DNA of 64,000 nt, from NCBI RefSeq assembly GCF_019399895.1, contig NC_091888.1:1210501-1274500 (forward strand), written 5' to 3'. The notes under the pieces are model-generated. The model was given only the letters and a program-made list of their open reading frames with translations, was not told the origin of the DNA and made no database searches. The position numbers were made by a program, and so were the translations under genes. Numbering within the stretch: position 1 is the first letter of the stretch; each line of letters starts with the position of its first letter. Below are positions 24,501 through 39,100 of the stretch, piece after piece. The DNA comes from Cardiocondyla obscurior. Lineage: Eukaryota; Arthropoda; Insecta; Hymenoptera; Formicidae.

Positions 24501-26595
24501 GAGCTGGGTGTGTCTCATGGTATTTAGTTCTTGGTAATTTCAACTGTTAATTCGCCTAGCTGTTACGACTTGCAGCAAATGATTTTTACCTATACTAATT
24601 CAAATTTCGTACAACTGCCATACGTCAAACTTATAAATTGTAAAAACGATAAGATTTATTCTAAAATACTATTTTATACTGCTCACGATTACCTCAATAT
24701 TACATTACGAAAAGAAAAAAAATAAGTTTACGATCTAATTTGTTCTGTTTCTTCATATTAACGTAACGTATATAAAAAAAACTTTGTAGCTTTGTAAGTT
24801 TTTTGTAGGACACTAATTCAATGCGTGTTATCATTAACCTTATGCCAAATAGAAATTTTAAATTTAACCCAACTAATGTATTAGTAATTAGTAAAAGAGC
24901 AAGACGTGTTCTTTTTTTTATTACATAGGCAAAAAGGTCCTAAAGAGATTGATTGCTTAGCATCGACCGTGCCTTAATTCAGGATTCCCGCGTACACGCA
25001 AAGCATCCTTTAAGGAAGACTTTAATTAAGTAGTTTCGTGCAGGAAGTCTCTAAATAACATCGTGCAGATTGGACGATTTAGCAACGTCAAGTCTAGCTG
25101 CATAAAACGCGACTAAATGTGCAATGCGTGTCATGAGCTTTTACCCTGCGAAACAAGGTCGCGCAGAAACTGAACGAAAAGGAGGATAAAAGCTCTTCTC
25201 CAAAGACAGATGGCTTGCATTAGAACCATTTTATTTAAATGGCTTTTGTTTAAATGGCTTAAATGACGAGGCACGCGCGTGCATTGCCGGCGTAGGCACT
25301 AAGTTCGCACACGCTAGAGAAACGACCGCGAAAATATTATTCGACGGAAATGTATTCGCGTAAACGACAAATAAAATCGTTTCATGGAACTTGCATCTTG
25401 ATATTCTCTCACGTTTTTCGCGAGACGGAAACTCTTGCCCGCTGCTATTACGATACGTCAATAAATAACGACGATATTCAGATATAGAAAAGTCAAATGA
25501 AACTTAATTATACTCCTTGTCTGTTCTCGGATGTTCTGCTGTTACGACGGCGCTTTGTTTCTAATAATTTCGGCATTCATTTAGAAATAGCCCCGCCATT
25601 AAGGACGCTACGAACGCATGCATGTTTTCTCGCATTCCTCGCGAATGCAGTTTCGTTCCAATTCCTGCCTGTAGTTCCCTCGATAACGCCATTTGACGAG
25701 CAGTTTATGCCGTTAATAGCAGTCGCGCATTGTTCTCCCGATTCCGAGGCACTTTGAAATACCGGTCTTTTGCATAAATAGCCCTTTTACGAGTTTCTGC
25801 GCACGTTTACGTATATTTACTTTAAAAGTATATTTTTAATCAAGAAACACTTGTTAAACTTTTGCTACATTTTTATAAAAATAATTTTTAATTATTACAC
25901 ATGTAGTGATAATTTTAATTTTTGCAACATATGCGTGCAATTACAAAAGCAATTATTTTGTACGTATAATTATTCGTGTAATTGTTAATTATTCGATGAA
26001 CAATCAGTATTAAACGGCCCAATGCGAAGAGCGTAAAGTTCTAAATGAATTCTACAATATTTTCCCAAGCTTGCATACCGAATTTTCAATTATCTCATTT
26101 TTTTTCTTTTTAATTTCTTGCGTTATTCTGAAGATTTCTTGGGGATTGTTAAATCGAGTTGGAACAACGCGTATCCCGACGCGCATTCCAACGCGCAAAA
26201 TCGAGGGACGTAGAAATACCTCGGGGCTATGTTTTTGCAAAATTTAATTATCTGTAACACGTCGCCATTACTGTTTTGCAAATGTGTGCCAACAGGACGC
26301 TACTTAATAATGCCCGTTAATCAGGCCGTTATATTACACAATAATAATCCGTTTTATTACGCAGCTTGCTGCGAAATTAATTATGCATTCTTTTCTCATG
26401 ATTTCTATTTCTGATTATTTTTTTCTTTCTTGTTTTGTTATTTCATTTGCATGCACAACAATAATTTTAAAAAGCAAATATGTAAAGCATTGTGAAAGAG
26501 TTGAAAAATAATGTGCACCAAAAATAAATGTATTAAATTAACTTATTTTGTTTAAAATTAGCAACGACATGAGATAACTAATACTGACCCTTTCT

Positions 26596-26818
26596 ACACG
26601 AAGGGGTATCGGAAATAATAGCACGGTTTAGCGAATTAAACACCCTTTCTCGCACCCAGAAAGCCGATCGTTTCTCGTAAAGATAAGGTGCGGAGTTGAG
26701 AGTTTAAACAATCTTCGATCAACGGAGCTGATACCGTGAAACGACCAAAGTCCTGGGAAATCCTTTGCTATCCCAAAGGACTCAACTTTGTTTCTAAACT
26801 CCGCCCTTCCGTGTAGCT
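26596..26818. repeat. foldback segment (possible degraded MITE)
   Basis: The left end CTACACGAAGGGG is matched in inverted orientation by CGCCCTTCCGTGTAG at the right end. Inside these, GTGCGGAGTTGAGAGTTTAA (about 26689-26708) pairs imperfectly with CTAAACTCCGCCC (about 26797-26809). A central hairpin is formed by GTCCTGGGA and TCCCAAAGGAC. The nested inverted symmetry over about 220 bp resembles a small non-autonomous DNA element. No target-site duplication could be defined. Confidence 0.35.
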
Positions 26819-27139
26819 AATCGTCAAGACTTAGCGTCAAGCCTAAAGCCTATTAAATCAAGCATCGAGGGGCAAATCTTACTTCCCGAAGTAAAATAAC
26901 GCAAACTTCATAAAACTATATACAAATATTTAAATTCGGTGTATTAAATTGTAAATTCTAATAACCATCCACCGGTAGACAGATCTGACACTTAACTACT
27001 TTAAATTTATTGATTTTAAGATTATTACGAACTTTGGAATTTCCTTTAAACATTTTTGAACGTCCTGCGGAATCATGAATATGCGCCGTTTCATCTTTTG
27101 TTATAACAAATGCACAAGTCATTCTTTTCGATCGGTGCC

Positions 27140-27165
27140 AAAAAAAAAAAAAAAAAAAAAAAAAA
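27140..27165. repeat. poly-A tract
   Basis: This is an uninterrupted run of 26 A. A similar run lies at 6843-6868. No retroelement body was recognised upstream of either. Confidence 0.9.
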
Positions 27166-30100
27166 TGAACGGAAACGCTTTTAACCTTCTATCGGCGAAC
27201 TTTACGCGACCTATAAAATCTGCTGCACCGTTCGACAGCTAAATTATGCGCATATATATCGATCAACAACGCGTGCGCGCTAATACTTCATACAAACACA
27301 AGTTATAGAACGTAAAACTTCGTCGTCTGTATTGACGGTACGCGTGAATGCATTTGTTATCGAATCGTCGGATTGAAATGAAAATGATCGCTGATGGATG
27401 GATAATGGAATATTTAACCACGATTTAAAGCGTTTTCTGGTGCGCTTAAGTCCTACGCTACGAAATTGCTTCCGGCATTTCTCATTCAGTTCCATTAATA
27501 CGTGAATTAAAGCCCGCCACGCCGGCGCGCGTGCAATACAATCGCGCTAATATTTTTTTACGACTTTAAATGATGACTTTAAGCGAAAGGAATTTTTTAG
27601 CACATCGATATATCAGTTTTTAACAAGCCGGCACGTGCGGAGAAGAAGAGATAATACGGAATACTGAACATAATAACGGTAAACCCAATATTTATTCGTT
27701 CAACTTTTTCTGATAAGCCCTTTTAATGTAATATAATGTGGTAATAATAAAAGTTTAAAAATAAACGTATATCCCTCGTATTAATACATTTAAATTGTGA
27801 TATAGTAGAAATTGCAAAGTGCACGTGCCATTCACTTTTGCGTTCTTCTACGGCAAAAAAAATTTTTAATCGACGAATACCGCGATATAGGTATCTATTA
27901 GTTATAGATTCGTGATACGTGATATAGAGAGAATATTCGGCATAATATTCGATGCCTCTAATACGCGTTAAATTTCATAGAGAATATGCGGCGAGTGGAA
28001 TGGGATGGTAGAAGACGCGCACACATATTAGAAATAATATTGTACGTATACTCGACGTATGAAAATGTATTCCGGCACGAATTCGCTTTTCTTTTCAATG
28101 CTCTGTATGCGGAGAGCACGCAAGAAGAAAGTTTTGTTCCTTAAAAGTACCTAAGCAGTAACCTCATTTACGCGCTCATAAAGTCACGTTTCTGGGACGA
28201 TTATCTGAACCTAAAGACGATTGATTTAGACTCTCTTCGACTCAGCTTTGAGCGCACTGATGGAAGATAAATTTTTATTGCCGCGAACAGCGTTCCTGCC
28301 GGTCATGGAACTTGTCCACACGGCCGACAATAAATGTAAAAAATTACAATAATGATGGAAATAATTGCGTATACAATTAATTCTAATTATTAAAATGGTA
28401 CTTGTAATATTATCGAGACGTTTCGTCGTTAACTTAACAAGTCATCTAGCGGTCTAATTTGAGTTTTAAGACCATACAATCATCAAGGCTAATACAAAAA
28501 AATGTCGTTCGCACGAACACATCATACCGTGGACTTGCAAAATATGCTCGCTGTAGAACACGTCGGTGTCACTCGTCGTGCACGATTTGCATATCTCTCT
28601 TTACATTCATTTACATGCTGAACGCACGAAAAGACTGCACCTACCCTCTTGTAATATCATAATATTAACGCTTCGTGTATATTTCCACGCGATTCGAAAA
28701 GTGCGCGTAACACCGTAATCGCGAAATCGGAATTGAAGCCCGTGCTGCAAAATATTTTTCAAGACGACACTCGAATCTGCGGCATTAATTTCTCAGAGAC
28801 TGCGATCAGTAAAATAACGAGCAATTGCGAAGGTATACTATTAAGGTGGTGAATAATTTATACCGTGAACGCTCGGGAAATCAGTAGGGCGTCGCTAATA
28901 GCTCGCAGTTCCCAAGGGTGCTCACGATTAATCAGATTAATCAGCTCGATATGTGTCGATAATTAATCACACGCTACACAAAATTACTTGTTCAAATTAG
29001 ATATTCTTAACGTATATTACTTTCTTATATTTGTCAAAAGAACTATCCATCGTTTATCATCTCTCGCGCTCGAATTTAAAACATCAAAGTATACCTTTTA
29101 TCCAACTATCTCTAATTTTTCCTTCGACGTGAATTACAAATTTGCAAACGTAGATTAAAGCGCCGAAGTTCTCTCGTGTTAGATAGTTCGCCGCAAATAT
29201 ATTTGTTATAAATCCCGTCCATATAAACCATTTAAAACTGTTACGTTTCATAAATGCTTGGCTTGCACGACTTACAAAGTAAACGTCCGGCTTGATCTCT
29301 CTTTTCAAAATTTTGGCCGTTTAATATAGCTCGTTATCTCGGTAATTACGTGCGGATAGGTTAAACGGCGGTTTAGAAACTGGCCGTGCGAAACTTTAAA
29401 TCCCGTTTAGAAATTTCACGGTCTATATTTTTCGCACGACGCCTTTCGGCCGGATCGACGCGCGTGTACGAGTTCGTGAGGGAAAACTATATGCAGGCTT
29501 GACTTCGACGCGCCGCGAAAAAGCGGGATAGGAAAGAGTGGCTGAAGGTTTCTGGATAAGCGAGAGAGACCGGAGCTTCTAGCGGAACTTTTCCGTCCCA
29601 AAATCCCCCGGGTATGTCTCGAGTGCCATCTCTGATCCTGGCCTCAGCCGAGCGAAACTACAGCAGAGAGATCTCTTTGCTTTTTCGATAGACATGCGCC
29701 ATCGAGATGCACCGATGCGCTCGTCGGGAATATTGCGCAACGCTATCCCGGATTATCCGAGATGCCATTCGAGTTCCGGGCATAATTCTCGCGCGATTAA
29801 TTGTAAAGAATCGTTCAGAATCTCCCGGGGTGGCGGTTCTAGTTTTAACGTACCTATTGCCTCGAAATGTCCGTTAAATTAATTATGAAAGGAAAGAAAT
29901 CCGAGAGTCGCTCGATCTTCTCGTCCCTCGGAAATTTTATAAAGCTGGAAAATGTCTACATAATTACAATAAAAGCGAAGCTCTTGCGAGCGGTGTAAAA
30001 ATTGATTTATCACATTTTACGCTCGCGTAACGATTCCAATTTTGGTGGATTGCTTCGAGCCGTATCAAATTTTACGACAAGAATTTGTAGAATACACACG

Positions 30101-33100
30101 AGCACGTATAAATAAAACAACACATGACGCGCAAAATGTATTTTACGATATCTGTCTCAGCTGTCTCTGGGCAATATCGACGCAGGCTCTCCTCCAACTT
30201 AGTGATTACTTGTTTATTCGCGGTAGTATCGTCTTACTCTTGCATCTCATTGTTATCATTTCAAATCGATAATCGTTCTCCGAAGCGATACGTGCTACTT
30301 CAAATGGGATAGAATGAATTTAAATGATAATGTCACAATCTCAAATTTGCCCACGGAAGAGAAGCGGAAAAGACGCGTACGCTTCCATAAGATTTTATTT
30401 ACGTTGCGGTACTTGATTTATCGTCGATCCGGCTCACGCATTTCGCGCTCGCGCTCGCGCCACTATATTTCCCTGTACGAATCCGTACGGAAGTGTATAC
30501 CGGGGAAATATATCGGCCGTTCCAGCGTACCGTAGATGCAACGTGGGGGTGAGCGGAGGGTGCCGCCTGCAGGCTTCTATCGTGGACACAGGGCGGTATA
30601 ACAGATTACTCCCTATCACGTCCAATATGTCAAGCCGCGCGGACGACGAGGAGTCAAGCATTATATTGCAAAATAAAATGGCTCGCGTGTGGTGTCCCGG
30701 TGCATACACACCGCATCTCCACCCCGATTTCCGGTCCCCTCCGGGCATGAAATATCGCGGTACGCCGGTCAGGACTATGATGTGCGTATTATTGGCACTT
30801 TCGTCGAGGAATTGTATATATGTATTTTTTTTCTCTCTCTCTTTTTTTTTTTTTTTTGGTCGCATCGTTTGCTACACGGATACTCGCTGTCATCGGGAAA
30901 ATAAGATCCCGCGCAAATCGCACCGCCAGTTTGCCGTAACCAGTCGACACTAACGTGATCCCGAAGATTTGACTAAATCCTGAAGGCGCCTCGCGGTGAA
31001 TTTTAAGCGCGGTATTGACAGGTGTCGAGCGAATACGTGAAATATCTTAAGCGAATATGCTTTCGGTTACGCAATGTTGATCGAGATGAGACGCTATCTT
31101 TCGAGCTATCGTTCGGTAAATTCACTCCGAAGTAAATGCCGATAAAATACGCTCATAGATCGGAATTGAACAGGTGAACGTTCCTCAGCGCGCGATATTA
31201 AAACGTGACGTTTCGACATTCGATACAATGTTGTAGAATATATTCATGCAATAAATAAACAGTACGCTAGCACGTTGTCAAAAGTATCGTTCCGCTCGCC
31301 ATAAAATATAGTGCTGTCATAGCTTAACGTCAACAAATATTTATACTCGCAGTGTTACAGGACGCAACATTGCAGCGCGTGCAGGCGAATGTTTCCGCTT
31401 TATAACGCCTTTTCGTCATTCCGCGTCGTTAACTTTGCGCCGCGCCTCCGCGCGTTACCGCCGTTATCAATCTATTTTTCTCGGCGCCGCCGTCGGGCCA
31501 TCAGCTTTAAGAGACGGTGCCGAGAGCCGGTGTAACGTTCGACGGGCGCGGAAATGAGGTCGAAGGGAATAAGGGGGTTATTGAGTTAGCGGTGTATATC
31601 GCGTTGTGCGAAGAACTCCCCGTGAAAGTGCCGTGATAGTCTCGGCACGTGGAATTTGCGACAGTTAAAGTTGTCGCCGACGTGGCCCACTTTTTGAACG
31701 GCCCCTCTATCCACACGGCGTATTTAAGGACTCGAAGTAGGAAAAGACCGTAAAAGCGAATTTTTATATCGGAGAAAAATTCCATACCTCAAGGCTGTCG
31801 ATAACGTTAAAAATGAGCGCTACTTATTTGAATTCTTACGACGTGTTAAACTTTCAACTGTTATTCGTTCGTTTATTTCATAGCATTTTTTTTTTTTTTT
31901 TTCCCCGAAGATAAACGTTTACTTTCGAGCGGTAAGAGTCATAATTCGTTTAATAAGCGGACAAACAACGAATTAACAAACGTAAAACAGACGGTATTAA
32001 TTTTCAATTTAATCACGAGCCGTTAAATTAATGTTACCCGCCGATGAAATTGCCTGAGGGACCGAGTTAGATTTCGCGGAACGGCATTCTCGAGCGATCG
32101 CCGAATGCGGACGACGAGACGAATTCACCCGTTGCAGATTAAGGTAGAGATACGTCGGGTGTTACGTGCAATTGACGATACACGGCGAATGTCTTTGTCT
32201 CTCCATCCGCTCGAGATAAAGATATATTCGGCCCGCTTACTTCGTCTTTTCGCTTTCCGCATCCCCTAAGGTGTCTTTAGTCTTTCCTCCCGGCGCGCCG
32301 CGTTCTTCCTCACGTATCAACCGCGCATTCATTTATCAACCCGAAACCTTGTCGTCCCCTTCGTCCGCATGCGGGTGTGTACGTTTGTACAGCCGGGTCT
32401 AAAGACGGTATTTGTATGTGGCCCGGTTAAATTCGACCCCATACACGCGGAGGAGGTTAAGACCATTTGCGTCTTGGGAAATCGGAGTGGAGATACTCAA
32501 CGGTTCTGTCGACTGACCCTTCTACAACGAGAACAAATTACCCGAAAGTGGAGCAGTATTATTTTCGGTAGCGTTATTACGAATAAAAAAAAAATAAAAT
32601 ATTCGACGAAAGTATAATAGTAATTGTCAAACAAATTACTCTGGATATAAAAAGCACACGACGTGTACATTTGGAAATAAAATTAATAACAGGCAAATTA
32701 TTAAATTAAGTAATAAAAATCTAGATAAATATTATTAATTAAAGTGTATAGTAACACAGCGCTATATTCCACGACATTAATTAATTTCGCATTAACGATG
32801 TTAATAACGATAGGGCGGTCAGAAAAGGTTACAAAATGTAGAGACAAATTGTTAATCCGTTCGGTAGCTGATCCATATTTTAAATGCGTTATCGGTTTTT
32901 CGTTTCATTGTAAACTTTTGTTCCGATTTTCACGTTTGCCGCAATGTTTCGACGTTCGCATTTTGCTTGTGATCACTTTGCCTTTGCCCACGCAAATAAA
33001 TCCAATAATATTGTTACGTTTAATCCAATGTGACAGAAGCAATGTAACTAAATTTTGCCCCAAAACAATGTCACGCGGCTTCGTTGAAAAATCCGGGTGC

Positions 33101-36100
33101 AAGAACGGCGTGTGTGGTAACGTCCGGTGTACGACTTCATTTACACGTGCGAGATGCCGTACTGACGGGAGATTAGTTTTCTGACATTTCGGATACGTCA
33201 GCGTAAACGACGCGATATATCATATGCGACAACGCTGCCGTGACCGCAGTTGTACCTTAACAAATTTTATTCGTGATAATTTGTGACAAGGAAGACTAAT
33301 ATCTTGCGCTCATGCGTCGACCGCACGTTCATTTATCACATGCAGCCCGGCCTTGATACGAGTAACCAAGTGTGGCAGAATTATTATGTGCGCGGTATAA
33401 ACGGCCCCTTTATGATTAAATGAAAGAACAAATGTTTCCGTCAGTTAAATAGCTTGGATATTCTTGAATGAACTTGGTCCGGTTCCCCCCGTTGTTCGAA
33501 TAATTTCGTGCGGCTTATTATCTAATTATAATATTCTATATCGCACGTCTTTCCCCCCCGCAGGAATCTTTTCTGGGATATTAATTTATGAGATTTATTT
33601 GTACATTTATATTTATTTCTAAAATATTTTTTTTTTAAGTATTATACTCGTTATAAAACTTTCGTGCAACTTACTCGCGTGTCAAGAATTGGCAGACGAC
33701 ATCGCCGTTGTATTCACTGGGCGAATCAACGCGAGCTAGAAGCCGGAAAATTTTACGGTAGCATTTTTTTCGTCCTTGATCACCACTTTGATGCCAGAAA
33801 AAAAAAAAGATCCTGCGGCGGAAAAGCGTTTTTCCGCCTTGTTGAGAGCAAACTGGAGAGATAGAGTGCAGTAGGGGGAAGGAAAATGCGGACGAGCCGG
33901 ATAACACAAGGAGGAGGGTAAATCATCGTCGCATGTATGTTTCTACGCTCGCTTCACGCTGCGATTATTCACAAAGTGCACTTAGCTCGAGACGAACGAA
34001 CGAACACAGAACGAGCAGTTCTGCATTTTTCTACCACTCGACTGCTTATAGAAGGCTAAACGTTGATGTTTTTCATGTGTAAGGTGATAGCATAATGCGC
34101 ATATATACATATACCTAGTTACAAACTAAAAAAAAAAACTTTTTTGCTTTATTCAGATTTTTCTCTACATCTACTTCATTTCTACTATTCTTTCACATAA
34201 AAATAGATTCCTCGTCAATTTTATTTTAAAGAAATTTTTTGTTTAAAAAAGTTTCAGTTCAATAACAGACATCCTTAAAAAAAAAAAAACCGTCTAACAT
34301 AAATTATATTTTTATAACAAGAAGAGACCTCAGAGAAAAAATTAGAATAAAAAAAGAATTAAAAAAAAAATACTCGCGTACTAATTTCATCTGTGTTTGT
34401 AATTTCGCACACAGAAATATCTTATTTATAAGTAAGTAAGCAATTTGCAAAATTTATACCAAGATGCGAATCGATGCGACGACGACCTAAAGATACGTTT
34501 CATCCTCGCTGCGCATTACCTTGATACATGCTTACAAACTTGCGACGGCATGTAACAAAATTTGCTTCCTCGTTTCTTCAAGCGGACGACTCGGCTCGTT
34601 TGCCGTTACGCTCTCGTTGCCGTACCGCGTAATTCTTGTTTGATGCGGAAACGCGATCCTTCAGTGAAGGCCGCTTGAAACCGCTCGGTTGCATCGTACA
34701 TTGCATACGCGCTGCGCAAATATGCAAGCGCATTATGACCGTTAATACCAGCGACGGTACTGATCCTCCTCTCCCTCCTTGCTCTCTCTTTTCCTATTTC
34801 TTTCCGTATTTATAACATCTTGAACATCTCCAATGCTATTCTAATTAGTCATGAAATTCCGTTCGTGAACGACGTAAGATGCGGGAATAATTACGCGGTG
34901 ATAATGGAATAAATAGTTCAAGCACCTACTTCAAGCTCTCTCACTCTAATGAGCCAATAATTTACTCGACATATCGAATAGTATCGTTAGCGCAATTATT
35001 TGAGCGGTAGTCGCGAAGAAATTTTTAATAAACTTTACGTTCCCGAAGTGTTCGATCATCACGTCGCGCAAGTTTCGGCTGCGCTCGGACGCGAGTAAAT
35101 AGACGCGCGCATCTTAATGTCTCGGCAAAGAGGCTGTCGACAGCGAATAGAAATTTATTATCGAAATGGACCGTCGTAATCCTTAACGAGATGCGTTTGT
35201 AACGCGGCCGTTCAACCGCTTCGGCAATGGGCCGTCGTGAAATGGACATCGTTGATGCAAACCACACTGCTGTTGCAGCAATCATCGACGGTAGCGATGA
35301 CTAGGCGCGAGTTCGACACGCCGTGCAGCGGCGATGCCGAGGGTAATGTAGCGTAACGCTTCACCACTCGCGAGTTATTGTAATCGACTTCGCGCGTGTT
35401 ACGCCCATACCTAACTGGCGAAAATGCGTCTCTTACAGGCGCCCGCGTGCATTAACAACCATCAAGCGCTTCCTTGTAAACATCTCATCGACATCTAACG
35501 CGAATATAAAGATTTAAAATTCGAACGACGAACATTGTATAGGAAAATGGTTGGAATATTCAGCACATACGAAACGCGAAGTATTTTTTTTTTTTAAGCA
35601 TTTGCATCTAATTTTTTTCTCATACACAAATTTTTGACCCGCGGTTGAAACGTGTACTTTATTAAAAAGATGCGCGATGGTGACTTTTTCTTTTTAATTT
35701 CACTCGCGGTCCCTCTGTAATTTTATTCTGTAAATTGAAAAGAATCCGGCATGTAAAGTCGTTACGCCCGGGGGCGTTTGCTTGTAACTTTTCGATGATA
35801 CGCCCATCAATTAACATTGCATCCGAGCGACCCGGAAACTTACCGGGCGACGCGACGTACCGCGGAAAAGCCGCTCGTTGGCTTGCGCTACTACATGAGT
35901 CACGTAACGGTCGAGGGCTCCTCGCTCTATCATAAACAGAACCATCCTGAGAACTTTCCGCGCCCGGGGACCGTCTTTGCAAGTAAGGGCATTAGCATAG
36001 CATTCACTACATTGCGAGCTTACTGCATTAAACGCGTGCTGAAGAGAAATAGAGAGAGTGGAAGCGTGTGAATACGCGGACGGCAACGAGACCGAGACGC

Positions 36101-39100
36101 ATTTATGCCAAGGGTCGAGTAACTTAAATCCCACCCCGGTTTTTCGAAATCGGCAATCTCGCGCACGTGAATAATTAACAGTCCTTCCTCACTTCAACCG
36201 TAGAAGTCCGAATCCGATACGCCATTTTAATTCCACGCCAGAAAACGTAAAGAATTTTTTTTTTTTTTTAACTCGAGCTCGCATTGACAACCGTAACTTT
36301 AAAGTAAACGATTAATCTGCTAAAAAGCTTTCAATGCACTTTAAAGGTGAGAAATCTTATTTGCGCTGCGCGGAAATTATTAACTGTATAGTATAACGCT
36401 TGTCCCGATGCATAAAGTGGCGTCACTTTTCGAATTATTTGCGTAATAAAATAATCAATTAATAATACAATGAAGTATGAATTTATATTATTAAGTATGT
36501 CAATAATATCGATATGATTGGTCAAAGCGCTGTTTGTTATACTCAATTAGGATATTACTTATAATGCCGCGCCATAAATAGATTTAATAATACAAATTCG
36601 TATTTGCACAATTTCAAAAAAAACCGATCGCTCAGTTCATGTTTTAACGTAAAATGCAATTTTTTTTAATCTCGTATGAAGATTATACCCATGTTATCCG
36701 TTTTTTATCTCTGCCATTATTGATTACTTCTTAACTCAATAAGCGGCGAAAATAATAGCGTCGGTAATTACATCGGATTAAAGCTGTAAACGAACGAATG
36801 TTTGCATTGCGCGAATATAACTCGGTCAATCGGCGTGCTCATCGTTTACCGCGCAGACACAACAGTTATCTGTTTGAGCTGCAAGATATATTGCCCGAGA
36901 AAAACCATTGCGCGTTACCCAACCGGGAATGATTTTGCATTAACGCTATTGGAACGTTAATATTTCATGAAAGGCGCGAGAGCGGGATTCTGAAATTCTG
37001 CATAATTGAGAATCTAGCATCGTGCTGTAGCCATATTATAGATCGGTTTGCACGCGGCGTGCACGTGTATTCATATTGATCGACGAAAAATCGGTCGACG
37101 CATCGCGATCAATGAAAGCCTCGCGCGGCCGTAGAATTTCACGGCGCGATACTTGATTCGGCGTTGCATCCGTAGATGCATTTTCGTTTTTGGAAGAACG
37201 CGTCAAAAATCTTTTTATCACTTTCCTACCGTAAATCGTATATACAAGTTATGTCATTCAATGATTTAACAAATGTAAAAAAAATATATTTAATTAAAAA
37301 TATATTTTTTAATATATGTGAAATAAAATATATGAACGTAGATTTATAAGTAAAGATAAAACCTGCAGTATTATGCCACGATATGCTGTAAAATTAAATA
37401 AATAATTCCTTTTTAACATATTTTATATTTTGTCTAAATATATATATGGATATGTATGTGTATAACTGTGTTTGAATAAATGCAGTTTTCCAAATTTTTG
37501 AAAATTCTTATAATTTGTAATTTGCAATTTACAATTCTTTTTTTATTATCAGTAACAATAATATAATTCTTTTATCTGTTGTTTGTATAAAAAAAAAAGT
37601 TGCAACGCTTTTATCGTAAATCGACCTACAATAAATATTAAATTCTCTTCACAAAAAAAAAAAAAAGAAAAAATGTAAAAAAATTGGTACGTTCACTGTA
37701 CGATTTATAAAGAGTTTTATCACATATCCTGTATAATCATAGATATATTGTGAAACTTGTATCGACCATATATTTTGTGCGCATTGATGTATAACGGTTT
37801 AGGATTTTTCGATTGTTATGTAATTTTGAAAAAAAATCTAGCTACCGCTATCAAGATCAAAAAAGATGTACGATGCCGATAGCCATTTGTGGATAGCGGT
37901 CAAACGAATGATATTTTACAATCTTTCTCCGCGAAAGGAGTTGGAAATTCAACAAATTTGATGAGGTCAAATTTTTTTATATCGCGCATTCAACGTCATG
38001 CACGATGAAATACCTATAAAAACGAAGATAAGGTATCCAAAGCTCGGCAGCGGAAGTGATGGTATAGAGACGAACGAAATATGAAGCGCACGATGAGAAC
38101 GATACGTAGGATATATAAAAATCCCCGATTTTAATTTCAATAAGAGAATTTTTTCTCGTTTCTTTTTTTTTTATTTTGGGATTGAGTTTTTCTTAAATAT
38201 CATAGCTGGAGTGATGTGGCCGTTCGTTTGACGCACAGTAACGCAACGAGCTCGTAACTTACAAACTACGGGAAATTTTACAAATTTTTCTTCCTTTTCT
38301 TCTGCGCGATATAAGCCGACGTCATTTCTAGCTTTATGAGCTTTTCAATCCGGCAGCTTTGCTGCAAACGTAATGCAAAAATCCGGGCCGCCGATAGCGA
38401 CGGTGGGCATTTCTTTGACGAGATCGAAAAGCGGTCGAGCGGAAGAAAAGAAAATGATCGGTCGGGGAGAAAGAGAGAGAAAGAGGTACAACCCCCCCCG
38501 TATGGTTTTCTACTACATTTACTTTTCCCCGATCCTCGTCCTTCTCCAAGCCCATTGATTTTATTCCGGGCTTTCGTGCGCTTTTCCCTCATATTGACGT
38601 ATTCGCGGAACAACCAGAACGTTTCATGGGAAAATTGCACGACAGTCGAAATATCTAGAGAGCTCAGCTTTGACAGTGCAGAATAGAGAGAGAAAAAAAA
38701 AAGAAGAGAAGAGAGGGAGGGAGGAAGAAATATAAAAAAAAACGAGAGGAGATGATGATGAAGTCGTCGTTTATGCTTTATATCCTATGCATGAAAATTT
38801 CGGATCCCCGAGAGTCGCTGTTATTGCGCCGAGAAGGAAGATCCTCGCGGTACTTGGCTAGTGTGTGAGCTTACATTCTTTATGGATACAGATAGCACCG
38901 GAACCCCGGAAACCGCGGTATACCCGTGGTATGCGGCTTACATCGTGTTAAGCTGGCGCGGCAAGAACGGGGGAGGGTTTCGAGGGCGAGAGAAGCCGAA
39001 GGTAACGCTTCACACGCGCGCGAGGTAGATAGAGAAGTATGCAAAGTGTAGTCGCGAAGGAGGGGGGAAAAAAAAAGAAAAAGAAAAAAAAACGAAACCG

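Noticed and set aside
30434..30953. overlapping 143- and 136-codon open frames on opposite strands
   Set aside because: Both run through a poly-T/A tract (Phe or Lys repeats), show no domain and have no splice context.
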